A stretch of 64,000 nt of DNA from Maricaulis sp048270095 (GTDB lineage Bacteria; Pseudomonadota; Alphaproteobacteria; Caulobacterales; Maricaulaceae): the NCBI RefSeq assembly GCF_048270095.1, contig NZ_JBLWTL010000006.1:1-64000 (forward strand), in the 5' to 3' direction. The stretch's first letter is position 1; every line of letters starts with the position of its first letter. Shown in pieces: positions 52,109-61,140 of this stretch. The notes below the pieces were generated by a model. The model was not told the DNA's origin. It saw nothing but the letters and a program-made list of their open reading frames with translations, and searched no databases. The translations under genes were made by a program, and so were the position numbers.

Positions 52109-52951
52109 TCAGGCGGCCGCCGTCTTGAGCGCCGCATTGCCCACCTGGGTGTAGAGGCCGCGACGGCCTTCCACCGGTACATAATCGCTGGACAGGCCGA
52201 CCACGGTTTCTGCCGCACCCATAACGAGATAGCCGTCGGCCGCGGTCTGCTGCGAGAGGCGCGCCAGAACTTTCTTCTTCGATTCCGCATCGAAATAGAT
52301 CAGCACATTGCGGCAGAAGATGACGTCGAACTTGCCCATGGACGCAAAGTTTTCGAGCAGGTTCTGCTTCTGGAAATTCACCATCTGGCGGATATTCGGC
52401 TTGATGCGCCACTGGTCACCGGTCTGGTCGAAATGCGTCACCAGGCGCTGGATGGCCAGGCCACGCTGGACTTCAAACTGGCTGTAGAGCCCCGCCTTGG
52501 CCTTTTCCAGCACGCGCGGTGCCATATCGGTCGCGACGATCTCGACGCGAAGGCCGCCGAGGCGTGCGCGCTCTTCTTCCAGCAGCATGGCCAGCGAATA
52601 CGGTTCCTGGCCGGATGAACAGGCCGCACACCAGATCCGCAACACACCGGTATTGCCCCGCGCACGCGAAAGGACGGGCAGGATGTCCTGCTTGAACAGG
52701 TCAAAGGGCGTGTTGTCGCGGAAGAAAAATGTCTCGTGGGTCGCCAGCGCTTCCGTGATGGCCCAGAGGAGGCGGTCACTGCCTTCGCGCCGCGCCGCTG
52801 AAATCAGGGCCTCGATCGAGGCATAGCCTTCTGCCCGCGCCAGCGGTGCAAGCCGGCTTTCCAGCAGATAGCCCTTGTCCGCCGACAGAACGAGGCCCGA
52901 GCGCTTATACGCTTCGGCGGCCACGTAGAGAATTTCCTGTTTTTCCAGCAT
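52109..52951 (-). CDS. cheR: Chemotaxis protein methyltransferase CheR
   Basis: CheR methylates glutamates on chemoreceptors with S-adenosylmethionine. The start at 52951 (MLEKQEILYVAAEAYKRSG) gives 280 residues; a longer in-frame opening upstream overlaps cheB and is rejected. The N-terminal helical domain and the catalytic segments CAACSSGQEPYSLAMLL and CRNVLIYFD are present. It is the last gene of the cheA-cheW-cheY-cheB-cheR operon. Confidence 0.95.
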   Translation of the reverse strand: MLEKQEILYVAAEAYKRSGLVLSADKGYLLESRLAPLARAEGYASIEALISAARREGSDRLLWAITEALATHETFFFRDNTPFDLFKQDILPVLSRARGNTGVLRIWCAACSSGQEPYSLAMLLEEERARLGGLRVEIVATDMAPRVLEKAKAGLYSQFEVQRGLAIQRLVTHFDQTGDQWRIKPNIRQMVNFQKQNLLENFASMGKFDVIFCRNVLIYFDAESKKKVLARLSQQTAADGYLVMGAAETVVGLSSDYVPVEGRRGLYTQVGNAALKTAAA

Positions 52952-52955
52952 AGGC

Positions 52956-54125
52956 CTACATTCCACCCTTGGCGCGCCGGACGATATCCGACCCGATTTC
53001 CGATAGCGGCAGTATCTGATCTGCCAGTCCGGCCTCGGCGACAGCGCCAGGCATGCCCCAGACGATGCTGCTCGCTTCGTCCTGGACGATAATGGTTCCA
53101 CCGGTCGCGCGCAGCGCGCGCACGCCCTCACGCCCGTCATGCCCCATCCCGGTAAGGATGACGCCGAGTGCGCTTCCGCCCGTCGCCTCGGCGACGGATG
53201 TAAAGAGCGGATCGACGGCCGGGCGGCAGAAATTGATCGGCGGGCTTTGGTCGAGCGCCGCATAATAGCCGCCCGCATCGCGTCGCACCGTGAAGTGAAA
53301 ATCGCCCGGCGCGACATAGACATGCCCCGCCTGCAAGCGTTCGCCGTGCTCAACTTCCTTGCAGGGCAGATTGCTGGCCTTGGCCAGATGCTCAGCGAGG
53401 ATTTTGGTGAACAGGGCCGGCATGTGCTGGGCGATGACAATTGGCGCCGCAAGCCCGGCGGAAAACTTGCTGATCACCATCCGCAGGGCTTCGGGCCCCC
53501 CGGTGCTGGAGCCGATAGCAATGATCGAAGGCCGGCCGGTTGACCGAGGCGTGGTACCGCGCGAAATCGGCGCGGCGGCGACAGGGCTGAATGCCCGCTT
53601 TGCCGGCGGTGGTGGCGGTGCACCGGGCGCGGTGCGCGCCTGGGGTGCCGCGGCGGCAGCGCCCGGGTTCGCCGGCCGCGACACTTTGGGCCGCGGGGCC
53701 AGCGCCTTGAGCTTGGCCAGCAGGTCGCGGCGGAACTCCTCGGCTCCGGCCAGGCGGCCCGCTTGCGGCTTCGGGGCGTAATCGGCGGCGCCCATCGACA
53801 AGGCGCGGATCGTCACCTCACCGCCGCGGCGGGTCAGGGTCGAAGCCATCACGATACGGCATTTCGGCACGGTCTTGAGCAAAATGGGCAGGGCTGCAAG
53901 CCCGTCCATCTTGGGCATTTCCACGTCCAGGATGATCAGATCAGGGCGCAGCTCCTCAGCCTTGCGGATCCCCTGCTCGCCATCGGTAGCAGAGCCGACG
54001 AGGACAAGATCGGGATCTTCCTCGATCCAGCGCGTCATGAGACCGCGGGCGACCGCGGAGTCATCGATCACCAGCACACGGGCCATGCCGTGGTCAGGAC
54101 TCATTTGGGGGGCGAGCTCTGTCAT
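52956..54125 (-). CDS. cheB: Chemotaxis methylesterase/deamidase CheB
   Basis: CheB removes methyl groups from chemoreceptors when phosphorylated. The 389-residue protein has a receiver (VLVIDDSAVARGLM, phosphoacceptor in ILDVEMPKMDG), a long Ala/Pro linker (about 150-195), and a methylesterase domain with the Ser, His and Asp residues in IGSSTGGPEAL, IAQHMPAL and GMGHDGREG. The linker is longer than in E. coli. It overlaps no neighbour and sits four bases before cheR. Confidence 0.95.
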   Translation of the reverse strand: MTELAPQMSPDHGMARVLVIDDSAVARGLMTRWIEEDPDLVLVGSATDGEQGIRKAEELRPDLIILDVEMPKMDGLAALPILLKTVPKCRIVMASTLTRRGGEVTIRALSMGAADYAPKPQAGRLAGAEEFRRDLLAKLKALAPRPKVSRPANPGAAAAAPQARTAPGAPPPPPAKRAFSPVAAAPISRGTTPRSTGRPSIIAIGSSTGGPEALRMVISKFSAGLAAPIVIAQHMPALFTKILAEHLAKASNLPCKEVEHGERLQAGHVYVAPGDFHFTVRRDAGGYYAALDQSPPINFCRPAVDPLFTSVAEATGGSALGVILTGMGHDGREGVRALRATGGTIIVQDEASSIVWGMPGAVAEAGLADQILPLSEIGSDIVRRAKGGM

Positions 54126-54134
54126 CAGCCTCCC

Positions 54135-54509
54135 CTATGACGCTCGCAACAGACCGGTTTGCTGGAATTTTGATGCGATGATATCGCCGTCGAACGGCTT
54201 CATGACATATTCGTCGGCACCGGCGCGCAGCGCTTCAGTGATGTGAGCCATGTCATTCTCGGTCGTGCAGAAAACCACGATCGGCCGGTCCCCGGTTTCC
54301 TCACGGCGCAGTGCCTTGACGAAGTCCAGCCCGTTCATGATGGGCATATTCCAGTCCAGGAGGATCGCATCGGGCATTTGCTCCCGGCATTTTTCCAGCG
54401 CTTCCGCACCGTCGCCGGCTTCAACACATGCGAATTCGAGCTCTTCCAGAATTCGGCGGGCGACTTTCCGGATCACACGCGAATCGTCGACGACGAGACA
54501 GGTCTTCAT
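54135..54509 (-). CDS. cheY: Chemotaxis response regulator CheY
   Basis: The 124-residue single receiver has the acidic pair VVDDSR, the phosphoacceptor D52 (LLDWNMPIMNG), the Thr/Ser region VVFCTTEND and the lysine in MKPFDGD. Phosphorylated by CheA, it would bind FliM at the motor. It lies between cheW and cheB in the operon. Similar regulators act in c-di-GMP pathways, but the operon position supports chemotaxis. Confidence 0.94.
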   Translation of the reverse strand: MKTCLVVDDSRVIRKVARRILEELEFACVEAGDGAEALEKCREQMPDAILLDWNMPIMNGLDFVKALRREETGDRPIVVFCTTENDMAHITEALRAGADEYVMKPFDGDIIASKFQQTGLLRAS

Positions 54510-54523
54510 ACGCTTGCCCTTCC

Positions 54524-55006
54524 CTAGGCGGCTTCGCTTTTGACCGTTGTGCCGATGACTGCCGACACATCGAGAACCGCGAGCAATTCTTTATCGAGGC
54601 GGTGAACCCCCTTCACCATCGAACGCCAACGCGCGTCGACATGGGCGGGAACGGGCTCCAGTTCGGCACGCGGACGGCGCAGAACTTCACCGACAGAATC
54701 CACAATAAGTCCAAAGATTTCGCTACCGCGTTCCACGCCAAGCGCCATGCCCGCATCATCGGCATCGCGCGGCGGCAGACCGAGGCGCCGGCGGGCATCG
54801 ATTGCGGTGACGATGCGGCCACGCAGATTGAGCAGGCCAGCCACTTCCAGCGGTGCCAGCGGCACGGCTGTGACCGATTGCGGCGCGAAAACCTCGCGGA
54901 TTGAATTGACGGGCGCGCCAAACAATTGATCGCCAATCCGCACGGAGACGTATTCGATCATGGCGTCAGCAGCCAGTTCCGATGATTCGTCGTAATGGTC
55001 GGTCAT
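54524..55006 (-). CDS. cheW: Chemotaxis coupling protein CheW
   Basis: The 160-residue protein has the CheW fold with the segments EYVSVRIGDQLFGAPVNSIREV, LRGRIVTAIDARRRLGL and IFGLIVDSVGEVL. It joins chemoreceptors to CheA. Its ATG overlaps the end of cheA by four bases. It has an acidic N-terminus of about 17 residues before the first strand. Confidence 0.95.
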   Translation of the reverse strand: MTDHYDESSELAADAMIEYVSVRIGDQLFGAPVNSIREVFAPQSVTAVPLAPLEVAGLLNLRGRIVTAIDARRRLGLPPRDADDAGMALGVERGSEIFGLIVDSVGEVLRRPRAELEPVPAHVDARWRSMVKGVHRLDKELLAVLDVSAVIGTTVKSEAA

Positions 55007-57783
55007 GCCACCTTCTCCTCATGAGACGCTTCATCCAGGGCGGCGATCAGCGCGCCCCGGTCCGAACGCGGCAACACCATGGTGAGGCCTTCGGCATTGG
55101 TATCTTCTGGCCAGTCGGTGACGGCGAGCGCCGGCAGATTGGCCCACATCCCTTGGGCACGGATCTTCTCGAGCGCGGCGGGATCGCCAACCAGGGCATC
55201 AAATTGTTCGCCCGCTTCGGCAATCGCGAGGACTTCATGCATCCCGCCCGTCGGGGTGACGTCGTAACCGGCAGCGGCGAGCAGCGGCGCGATCATGCGG
55301 CGGGCAAAAGCGTCAGCATCAACGAGCAGGACCCGGCGCCGGCGCTTCGAGCTGCGGCGCTGGATATTGCCCGCCTGGGCCTGTTCGAGATGCCAGGCGA
55401 TATCGACCACATCGGTGGCCTTGCCCTTGATAATCGCGGAACCGATAATTCCCGGCTTGTCGGAGCGCATCTGCAGATCGACCCGTTCCTCGACGACATC
55501 GACAATCTGGTCGACGGCAAGACCGATCGCGCCATGGCCTTCGGAGAAGACCAGAACCGGCTGACGCTGACCCTGAGTGCCGCCAATCTGACCGCCCAGC
55601 GGCACGATCGGCATCAGGCGGCCGCGGTATTGCACCACAAGCCGGCCATTGGTGGTCTCGATCGCATCCGGCTGAAATTCCTCGAGCCGTGTGACCAGCG
55701 CCAGCGGCACCGCCTTCGGCTCGGCTCCGCCGGCACGGACCAGCAGCAGGCGCTGGGTATTCTGTGTCTCGGCCGCGGCTGCAGCGCTGGCGTCGTAATG
55801 CGCTTCGTCTTCCATGCTCGACACGATTTCTCCGGCCAGGCCGTTGGGGTCGAGGATCATGATGACCGTGCCGTCGCCCAGAATGGTGGCGCCGGAATAG
55901 GCTCCGACACTGCGCAGCGAGTCGGACAGGGGTTTGACGACGATTTCTTCGGTATCCAGGACATTATCGACAATCAGGCCGACATTACGCCCGCCGGCGT
56001 CGAGCACGACGACGAAGCCGGTATCAACCTTGCCTTCCGCCTTGGCGTCGCCGGCAGCCTGGCTGACCCCGAGGACTTCCTGCAAATCGACCAGCGGCAT
56101 GAGCCGGTCGCGCAGACGCATCACGCGGGCGCCGCTGAGGGATTCGATGGCATGTTCGGAACCGGCGCCGACACGGACCAGCTCGCGCACGGCCAGCTGC
56201 GGAATGGCGAAGCGCTGTTTGTGGCTGCCGATGATCAGCGCCGAGACAATCGCCAGGGTCAGCGGGATCTTGATCTTGAAATGGCTGCCCTTGCCGGTGG
56301 TCGAGGTGACATCGACGACGCCGCCAATCTGTTCGATATTATTGCGCACCACATCCATGCCGACACCGCGGCCGGACAAATTGGTGACTTTCGCAGCCGT
56401 GGAGAAGCCTGGCGCGAAGATGAAGCGATGAATCTGCTGCTCGGTCATGGCAGCAAGCTCTTCATGGGTGGTGAGACCCTTTTCGAGCGCTTTTTCACCG
56501 ATGCGAGCGGTGTTCAGCCCCATGCCGTCATCGGCGATGGAGATGATGATATGGCCGCCTTCATGGAAGGCCTTCAGGGTGATCGTGCCCTTCTCCGACT
56601 TGCCGGCCTTGATCCGGTCAGCCGGCATTTCGAGACCGTGATCGGCGGAATTGCGCACCATGTGGGTGAGCGGGTCCTTGATCAGTTCCAGCACCTGGCG
56701 GTCGAGCTCGGTGTCGCTCCCATCCATCACCAGTTCGATCTTCTTGCCGAGATCGGTGGAGACGTCGCGGATAATGCGCGGCAGTTTGCGCCAGGCATCG
56801 CCGATCGGTTGCATCCGGGTCTTCATGACACCGTCCTGCAATTCGCCGGTGACGGCGGAGAGGCGCTGAAGCGGAACCTTGAGGTCTTCGTCCTCAAGAC
56901 CGCGAATGGTCTGCATCAACTGGTTCCGTGTCAGGACCAGTTCGGAAACCGTCGTCATCAAGGCATCGAGGACGTCGACGCCAACCCGTACGGTTTGTTG
57001 CATGCGCGGCGCACCATCGCCGCCCAGGATGTGGTCATCAGCTCCCTTGAGCTCGGCGACGGCAGTCTGCAGCGCTTCGGTCGTGCTCATATCCGGGGTG
57101 ATCGTGGCCGGTGCCATGCCGGCTTCCGGCTCGGCGGAATTGAATGCCGCCTCAAGCTCAGCGACGGATACCTCGCCCGGGCGCAGCTCGCGGCCCAGTT
57201 CCGGATCGAAGTCACCAACGCCGAGATGTTCGGGGGCGGGCTCTTCAGCGAGTTGCGGGACGTCGACTTCGGCATCGGTATTCAGGAAGGCCGCTTCCAG
57301 ATCGGCGAGCGAGACTTCGCCCGGACGCAATTCGCGGCCCAGATCAGCGTCCCAGCCTTCAGGCACAGCCTCGACCGGCGCGGCGGGCTCGACAGCTTCG
57401 ACCACACGACCCTGGGAAGCGTCTTCAAGCCGGCCAATCAATTCACCGTCTTCGCCCGCGGGTTCATTGCCGGTTTCCTCGATGTTGCGAAGAATGACCT
57501 TGATCTGGTCGATCGATTCCAGGACCAGGGTAACCATCGGCGGCGAAACGGCGAGATCGCCATCCCGGAATTTTCCAAGCAGGGTTTCACCGGCATGCGC
57601 GACGGCTTCGAGGCGCGGCAGGCCAAGGAAACCACATGTGCCCTTCACGGTGTGGAGGAGCCGGAAAATATTGTCGAGAATGGCCCGGTCTTCCGGATTA
57701 TTCTCGAAACGGACCAGCTCCGCATCAATGACGTCAAGGCTTTCGCCAGTCTCCGTCAGGAATTCACTGATCAGATCGTCCAT
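55003..57783 (-). CDS. cheA: Chemotaxis histidine kinase CheA with two CheW-like domains and a degenerate receiver
   Basis: The 926-residue kinase starts MDDLISEFLTETGESLDVID. The domain order is: HPt (1-105, phosphorylated H44 in LLHTVKGTCGF); a linker with a repeated motif, LGRELRPGEVS at 148-158 and 196-206; dimerisation (about 262-325); ATPase (365-505); CheW-like 1 (507-650); CheW-like 2 (676-800); and a receiver-like tail (815-918) that has D822, D867 but no usual Lys. No P2 CheY-binding domain is seen. The TTG just upstream is not used, because AAGAGG fits the ATG. Confidence 0.93.
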   Translation of the reverse strand: MDDLISEFLTETGESLDVIDAELVRFENNPEDRAILDNIFRLLHTVKGTCGFLGLPRLEAVAHAGETLLGKFRDGDLAVSPPMVTLVLESIDQIKVILRNIEETGNEPAGEDGELIGRLEDASQGRVVEAVEPAAPVEAVPEGWDADLGRELRPGEVSLADLEAAFLNTDAEVDVPQLAEEPAPEHLGVGDFDPELGRELRPGEVSVAELEAAFNSAEPEAGMAPATITPDMSTTEALQTAVAELKGADDHILGGDGAPRMQQTVRVGVDVLDALMTTVSELVLTRNQLMQTIRGLEDEDLKVPLQRLSAVTGELQDGVMKTRMQPIGDAWRKLPRIIRDVSTDLGKKIELVMDGSDTELDRQVLELIKDPLTHMVRNSADHGLEMPADRIKAGKSEKGTITLKAFHEGGHIIISIADDGMGLNTARIGEKALEKGLTTHEELAAMTEQQIHRFIFAPGFSTAAKVTNLSGRGVGMDVVRNNIEQIGGVVDVTSTTGKGSHFKIKIPLTLAIVSALIIGSHKQRFAIPQLAVRELVRVGAGSEHAIESLSGARVMRLRDRLMPLVDLQEVLGVSQAAGDAKAEGKVDTGFVVVLDAGGRNVGLIVDNVLDTEEIVVKPLSDSLRSVGAYSGATILGDGTVIMILDPNGLAGEIVSSMEDEAHYDASAAAAAETQNTQRLLLVRAGGAEPKAVPLALVTRLEEFQPDAIETTNGRLVVQYRGRLMPIVPLGGQIGGTQGQRQPVLVFSEGHGAIGLAVDQIVDVVEERVDLQMRSDKPGIIGSAIIKGKATDVVDIAWHLEQAQAGNIQRRSSKRRRRVLLVDADAFARRMIAPLLAAAGYDVTPTGGMHEVLAIAEAGEQFDALVGDPAALEKIRAQGMWANLPALAVTDWPEDTNAEGLTMVLPRSDRGALIAALDEASHEEKVA

Positions 57784-57923
57784 TGCCAACCTCTTGCCGT
57801 CGATATGCCTGTCAGGGCGTGATTTGACGGTAAGTTGACACGGGCTTGGTTAACGGACTGTTGGTGCAGGCCCGCGGAAATCCAGTCTTCACTTCATAGC
57901 TTATGACCAGTTTTTACAGCCGC
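57784..57923. other. Gap between cheA and chpT, 140 bp
   Basis: A GTTAAC palindrome lies in this gap, but the spacing to any other half-site does not fit a CtrA box. A promoter for cheA is expected here but no clear one was recognised. Confidence 0.35.
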
Positions 57924-58595
57924 TCAGCCAAGTGTTGAGGGGTGTGGCTGGATCAGGGCGACGAACTCGACCCTTTCCTCGCTGGCATGGGCACTGACAC
58001 GCCCGCCGGCATTGCGCGCGATCAGGCCCGCAAAATAGGGCTGGATCGAGCGGCCATCATAGCCGGTTTCCGGCGCCTGCCCCTCGAGCGCGATGACGGC
58101 GTCGGCATTGAGCCTGGCTTTTGGCCCTTCCGCGACGATGCGGATCCGGGCACCGCCACCGGTTTCCGTGGCCTCGACCGTCACCTTGCCGCCGCGCGGC
58201 ACAGACTCGACCGCCAGAATGCATAGATTCATCAGCAGGCGCGAGGGTGTCTTTTCAAGCCCGGGGGTTTCAACCTTCCAGACAATTTCCGGCTTGGAGG
58301 CCGCAAACATCGCCTCGGTGAGACGCTGCAGCTCGCGTGTGTCGAGCGTCGCCGGCGCAGAGCCGCCCGCGCCGTAGGCGAGACGCGCAAACTCCAGCTT
58401 GGCCTGGGCCTGGCGCGAACTGTCGCGCACCAGATCCATTGCATCTTCATGCATGTCGGCGGAGGTTTCATCGTCGAGCACGCTGAGTGCCGCACCGAGT
58501 GCGGACACCGGGCTGACGAGATCATGACAAAGCCGCGCGCAGAGCAGTGCGGCTAATTGGTCGGCGGCCATTTCGGCGGGGCGTTGTTCTTGCAT
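57924..58595 (-). CDS. chpT: Histidine phosphotransferase ChpT
   Basis: ChpT passes phosphate from the hybrid kinase CckA to CtrA and CpdR. The 223-residue protein has the acceptor histidine H24 in LCARLCHDLVSPVSALGAAL and a degenerate Bergerat-like C-terminal domain (GGARIRIVAEGPKARLN), typical of HPTransfase-family ChpT. The start could also be the ATG at 58571. It lies just upstream of the che operon on the same strand and 8.6 kb from ctrA. Confidence 0.92.
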   Translation of the reverse strand: MQEQRPAEMAADQLAALLCARLCHDLVSPVSALGAALSVLDDETSADMHEDAMDLVRDSSRQAQAKLEFARLAYGAGGSAPATLDTRELQRLTEAMFAASKPEIVWKVETPGLEKTPSRLLMNLCILAVESVPRGGKVTVEATETGGGARIRIVAEGPKARLNADAVIALEGQAPETGYDGRSIQPYFAGLIARNAGGRVSAHASEERVEFVALIQPHPSTLG

Positions 58596-58768
58596 CGGTC
58601 AATCGATACACGATTCTCTCACCCGCCGACCCGGTTTCGCAGCACAAATCCATTCGAGGCGTGGAAAGGACTTGGCAACCGAATGCGTCCAAGACATGAT
58701 TCGGACGGGTTATGGGGCCCGGACGCCAAATGCGGACGCATTTTGCTCCGGTGCGATATTTGCTTGAG

Positions 58769-60295
58769 ATGACGCGTGATGGAACGAAGCTTCGGAGTGT
58801 CCACATAACCATGCCCGGATTTGATGTAACCCAAGCCGATGAACGCCGTGCCCGCGGCCTCGTCGTATGCGCCAGCCTGGTGCTCTCGGCCGGCCTTCTC
58901 GCCGCCCTGATGACGTCGAAAGACACACGCAGCGATGCCGCCGGACTGGCCGCGCCCGTCGCAGCTGTGGCAGTGCTCGACGTCAATGCCGCCGCCCTGG
59001 AAATCGACGCCGCGACCGGCACATCCCTGGTGCGCACCGAGGGCACAACGCCTGCGGTACCGCTGCACCCGGCGCTGCTCGACACCAATGCCTTCACCGC
59101 CTGTACGCGTTGCCCTGTTCATCTCCAGATCGAACGCGTCGTGCCCCGCGGTGGCACACTGGCCGGCCTGCTCGACGATGCCGGGGTGGATTCCACCGAT
59201 GCCGCAAGGGCGATCCGGGCGCTGAACCAGGTCTATGATTTGCGCTATCTGCGCGCGGGGCAGAGCCTCAATCTCTATCTTGAGACCGAGCCCGATGCCG
59301 CCATCCAGGCCGATGAAGAAACCCAGAGCCGTCTGCGGCTGAGCGGGATTTCCTTTCGCCCCGATGTCGAACGCTCCATCACTGTCGCGCGTGTCAGCGG
59401 TGATGAATACCGCACCCGCGAAACCATTGCCGAGTTTGAACGCCAGGTCGTGCGCTCCTCCGGCTCCATCACCTCATCGCTCTATGTTGACGCGCTCAAT
59501 GCCGGTGCCACCGACCGCATCGTGGTCGAGCTGGCCGGCGTGCTGGCCTATGCGATCGACTTCCAGCGCTCGATCCAGCCTGGCGACGGGTTTGACATCG
59601 TGTTCGAACGTTTCGTGAATGAAGAAGGCAATACCGCGCGTACCGGCGACATCCTCTATGCGCGCTATGAAGGCCGTGGCGACCCCAAGGAATTCTTCCG
59701 CTTCGAAACCGCCGATGGCGGCATTGGCTATTACAGCGCCGAGGGCGCCAGCGCCCAGCGCCTGCTGATGCTGACCCCGATCAACGGGGCCCGCCTTTCC
59801 TCCTCCTTCGGCCGCCGGCGTCACCCGATCCTGGGCTATACCCGCGCCCATAACGGCACGGATTTCGCGGCCCCGACCGGCACTCCGATCTTCGCCGCCG
59901 GCAATGGTGTCGTCGAACGCGCCAACCGGTTTGGCAGCTTCGGCAATTACGTCAAGATCCGGCACGCCAATGGTTTCGAAACGGCCTATGCCCACCTCAA
60001 TGGTTTCGCCCGTGGTATCCGGGCAGGCAGCCGCGTTACCCAGGGCCAGGTGATCGCCTATGTCGGTACGACCGGCCGTTCAACCGGACCGCATCTGCAT
60101 TATGAAGTTCATCAGAACGGCCGTCCGGTCAACCCGATGACGCTCGACCTGCCGACTGGCCGCCAGCTGACCGATGCTGACATGCCGGCCTTCATCGCCG
60201 AACGCGACCGCATCATCACCATTCGCGATGGCGCCCAGCCAGCCAATACCAGCGAGACGCCGCTGATGGCACAAGCCGGCGACGGCGCACAATAG
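58769..60295 (+). CDS. Envelope M23-family peptidase
   Basis: This peptidoglycan-directed metallopeptidase, about 508 residues, has an N-terminal membrane anchor or signal (LVVCASLVLSAGLLAALM), a LysM/OapA-like middle part (GTLAGLLDDAGVD, LRAGQSLNLYLE) and a C-terminal M23 domain with HNGTDFAAPTGTPIF, YAHLNGFA and GPHLHYEVHQNG, which provide the zinc ligands and catalytic His. The start is uncertain; 58712 and 58811 are alternatives. It is divergent from chpT. Confidence 0.88.
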   Translation: MTRDGTKLRSVHITMPGFDVTQADERRARGLVVCASLVLSAGLLAALMTSKDTRSDAAGLAAPVAAVAVLDVNAAALEIDAATGTSLVRTEGTTPAVPLHPALLDTNAFTACTRCPVHLQIERVVPRGGTLAGLLDDAGVDSTDAARAIRALNQVYDLRYLRAGQSLNLYLETEPDAAIQADEETQSRLRLSGISFRPDVERSITVARVSGDEYRTRETIAEFERQVVRSSGSITSSLYVDALNAGATDRIVVELAGVLAYAIDFQRSIQPGDGFDIVFERFVNEEGNTARTGDILYARYEGRGDPKEFFRFETADGGIGYYSAEGASAQRLLMLTPINGARLSSSFGRRRHPILGYTRAHNGTDFAAPTGTPIFAAGNGVVERANRFGSFGNYVKIRHANGFETAYAHLNGFARGIRAGSRVTQGQVIAYVGTTGRSTGPHLHYEVHQNGRPVNPMTLDLPTGRQLTDADMPAFIAERDRIITIRDGAQPANTSETPLMAQAGDGAQ

Positions 60296-60330
60296 GCTCG
60301 GCCGCACCACGGCTTCAGCTTGACTTGATC

Positions 60331-60360
60331 CCCGTGGCGCGGCAAAAACCCCGCCACGGG
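60331..60360. other. Strong hairpin downstream of the M23 peptidase gene
   Basis: CCCGTGGCG (60331-60339) and CGCCACGGG (60352-60360) form a nine-base-pair stem with a loop containing AAAAA. No T-run follows on the plus strand, so it may be an mRNA end or attenuator before the next gene. Confidence 0.5.
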
Positions 60361-60502
60361 TCTGGAGATGCCCGCCGCTCGCAGGCGCAAGCCCTGGTGA
60401 AATCTTCGAACTGATCTCCTCCGTCGACCCAGTGTCATGCGGTGTGATGGCAAGGCGAGCCCCATCCGAAAGACGCATGCAGTCACTGAGACAGGCGACG
60501 AC

Positions 60503-60940
60503 ATGTCCACTATCCAGACCCTCCCAGCGCTGGAGGCCCTCAAGGCCCAGGCCAAACGCTTGCGCCAGAGCCTGACGGCCGAGGGCAATTTCATCTCCCA
60601 TAGCGAAGCGCTCGAATTACTGGCCCACCAGCACGGGTTTCGCGACTGGAACACGTTGCACGCCGCAGCCGGCAATCGCCCGGCCAGCCCGCTGACGCTC
60701 GGGGCAAACATTGCCGGCCATTATCTCGGTCAGGCGTTCAAGGGCGAGGTCATCGCCCTGGCCAGCCTCAATCACGGCAGCCATTACCGGCTGACGATCG
60801 ATTTCGACGAACCGGTCGATGTCGTGACGTTCGACAGTTTCTCGGCGTTTCGAAAACGGGTGAATTGCACGGTGGCGGCTGATGGCCGCTCGCCGGCCCT
60901 GACCGGCAATGGCGAGCCGCAAATGGTGATTGCGATCTAG
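60503..60940 (+). CDS. Glyoxalase_8-like (glyoxalase-associated) protein
   Basis: The start MSTIQTLPALEALKAQAKRLR gives 145 residues. The N-terminal region has the pattern of a small domain often fused to glyoxalase-fold proteins (ISHSEALELLAHQHGFRDWNTLHA). The C-terminal part (YRLTIDFDEPVDVVTFDSFSAF) is beta-rich and has no obvious metal ligands. Function is unknown. It stands between the M23 gene and a palindromic repeat. Confidence 0.65.
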   Translation: MSTIQTLPALEALKAQAKRLRQSLTAEGNFISHSEALELLAHQHGFRDWNTLHAAAGNRPASPLTLGANIAGHYLGQAFKGEVIALASLNHGSHYRLTIDFDEPVDVVTFDSFSAFRKRVNCTVAADGRSPALTGNGEPQMVIAI

Positions 60941-60970
60941 GGGGAGCGGGGGTGCCTGCCTCACACGTGT

Positions 60971-61053
60971 CGTCATCCCGACGAAAGTCGGGACCTCGAT
61001 AGACCGGGCCCCGCGCTTGTCGCGTCGAGGTCCTGGCTTTCGCCAGGATGACG
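60971..61053. repeat. 83-bp cloverleaf-like extragenic palindrome, copy 2
   Basis: This copy is the same length as 11855-11937. It has the same outer stem (CGTCATCC/GGATGACG), inner stem (GACCTCGA/TCGAGGTC) and side hairpins (CCCGAC-GAAA-GTCGGG, CCTGGC-TTTC-GCCAGG). The second hairpin differs from copy 1 by compensating changes on both arms. Confidence 0.85.
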
Positions 61054-61083
61054 GAGAAATATCGCATTTGGTAGCGACAGAAG

Positions 61084-61114
61084 AACGGCCGGAAAGCGCA
61101 TCGCTCTCCGGCCG
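61084..61114 (-). terminator. Terminator of clpB
   Basis: ACGGCCGGA and TCCGGCCGT pair, with an inner AGCG/CGCT extension. On the minus strand the stem is followed by TTCTCTG, a weak U-tract. Confidence 0.6.
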
Positions 61115-61140
61115 TCCTCTATGCAAGGCTCCAAAGAAAG

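Noticed and set aside
52952..53452. N-terminal extension of cheR into cheB
   Set aside because: The extension is a frame shadow of cheB; the CheR family start lies at 52951.
54982..57822. 946-codon open frame on the plus strand
   Set aside because: It lies antisense to cheA, whose domains are unmistakable; it is a GC-rich shadow frame.
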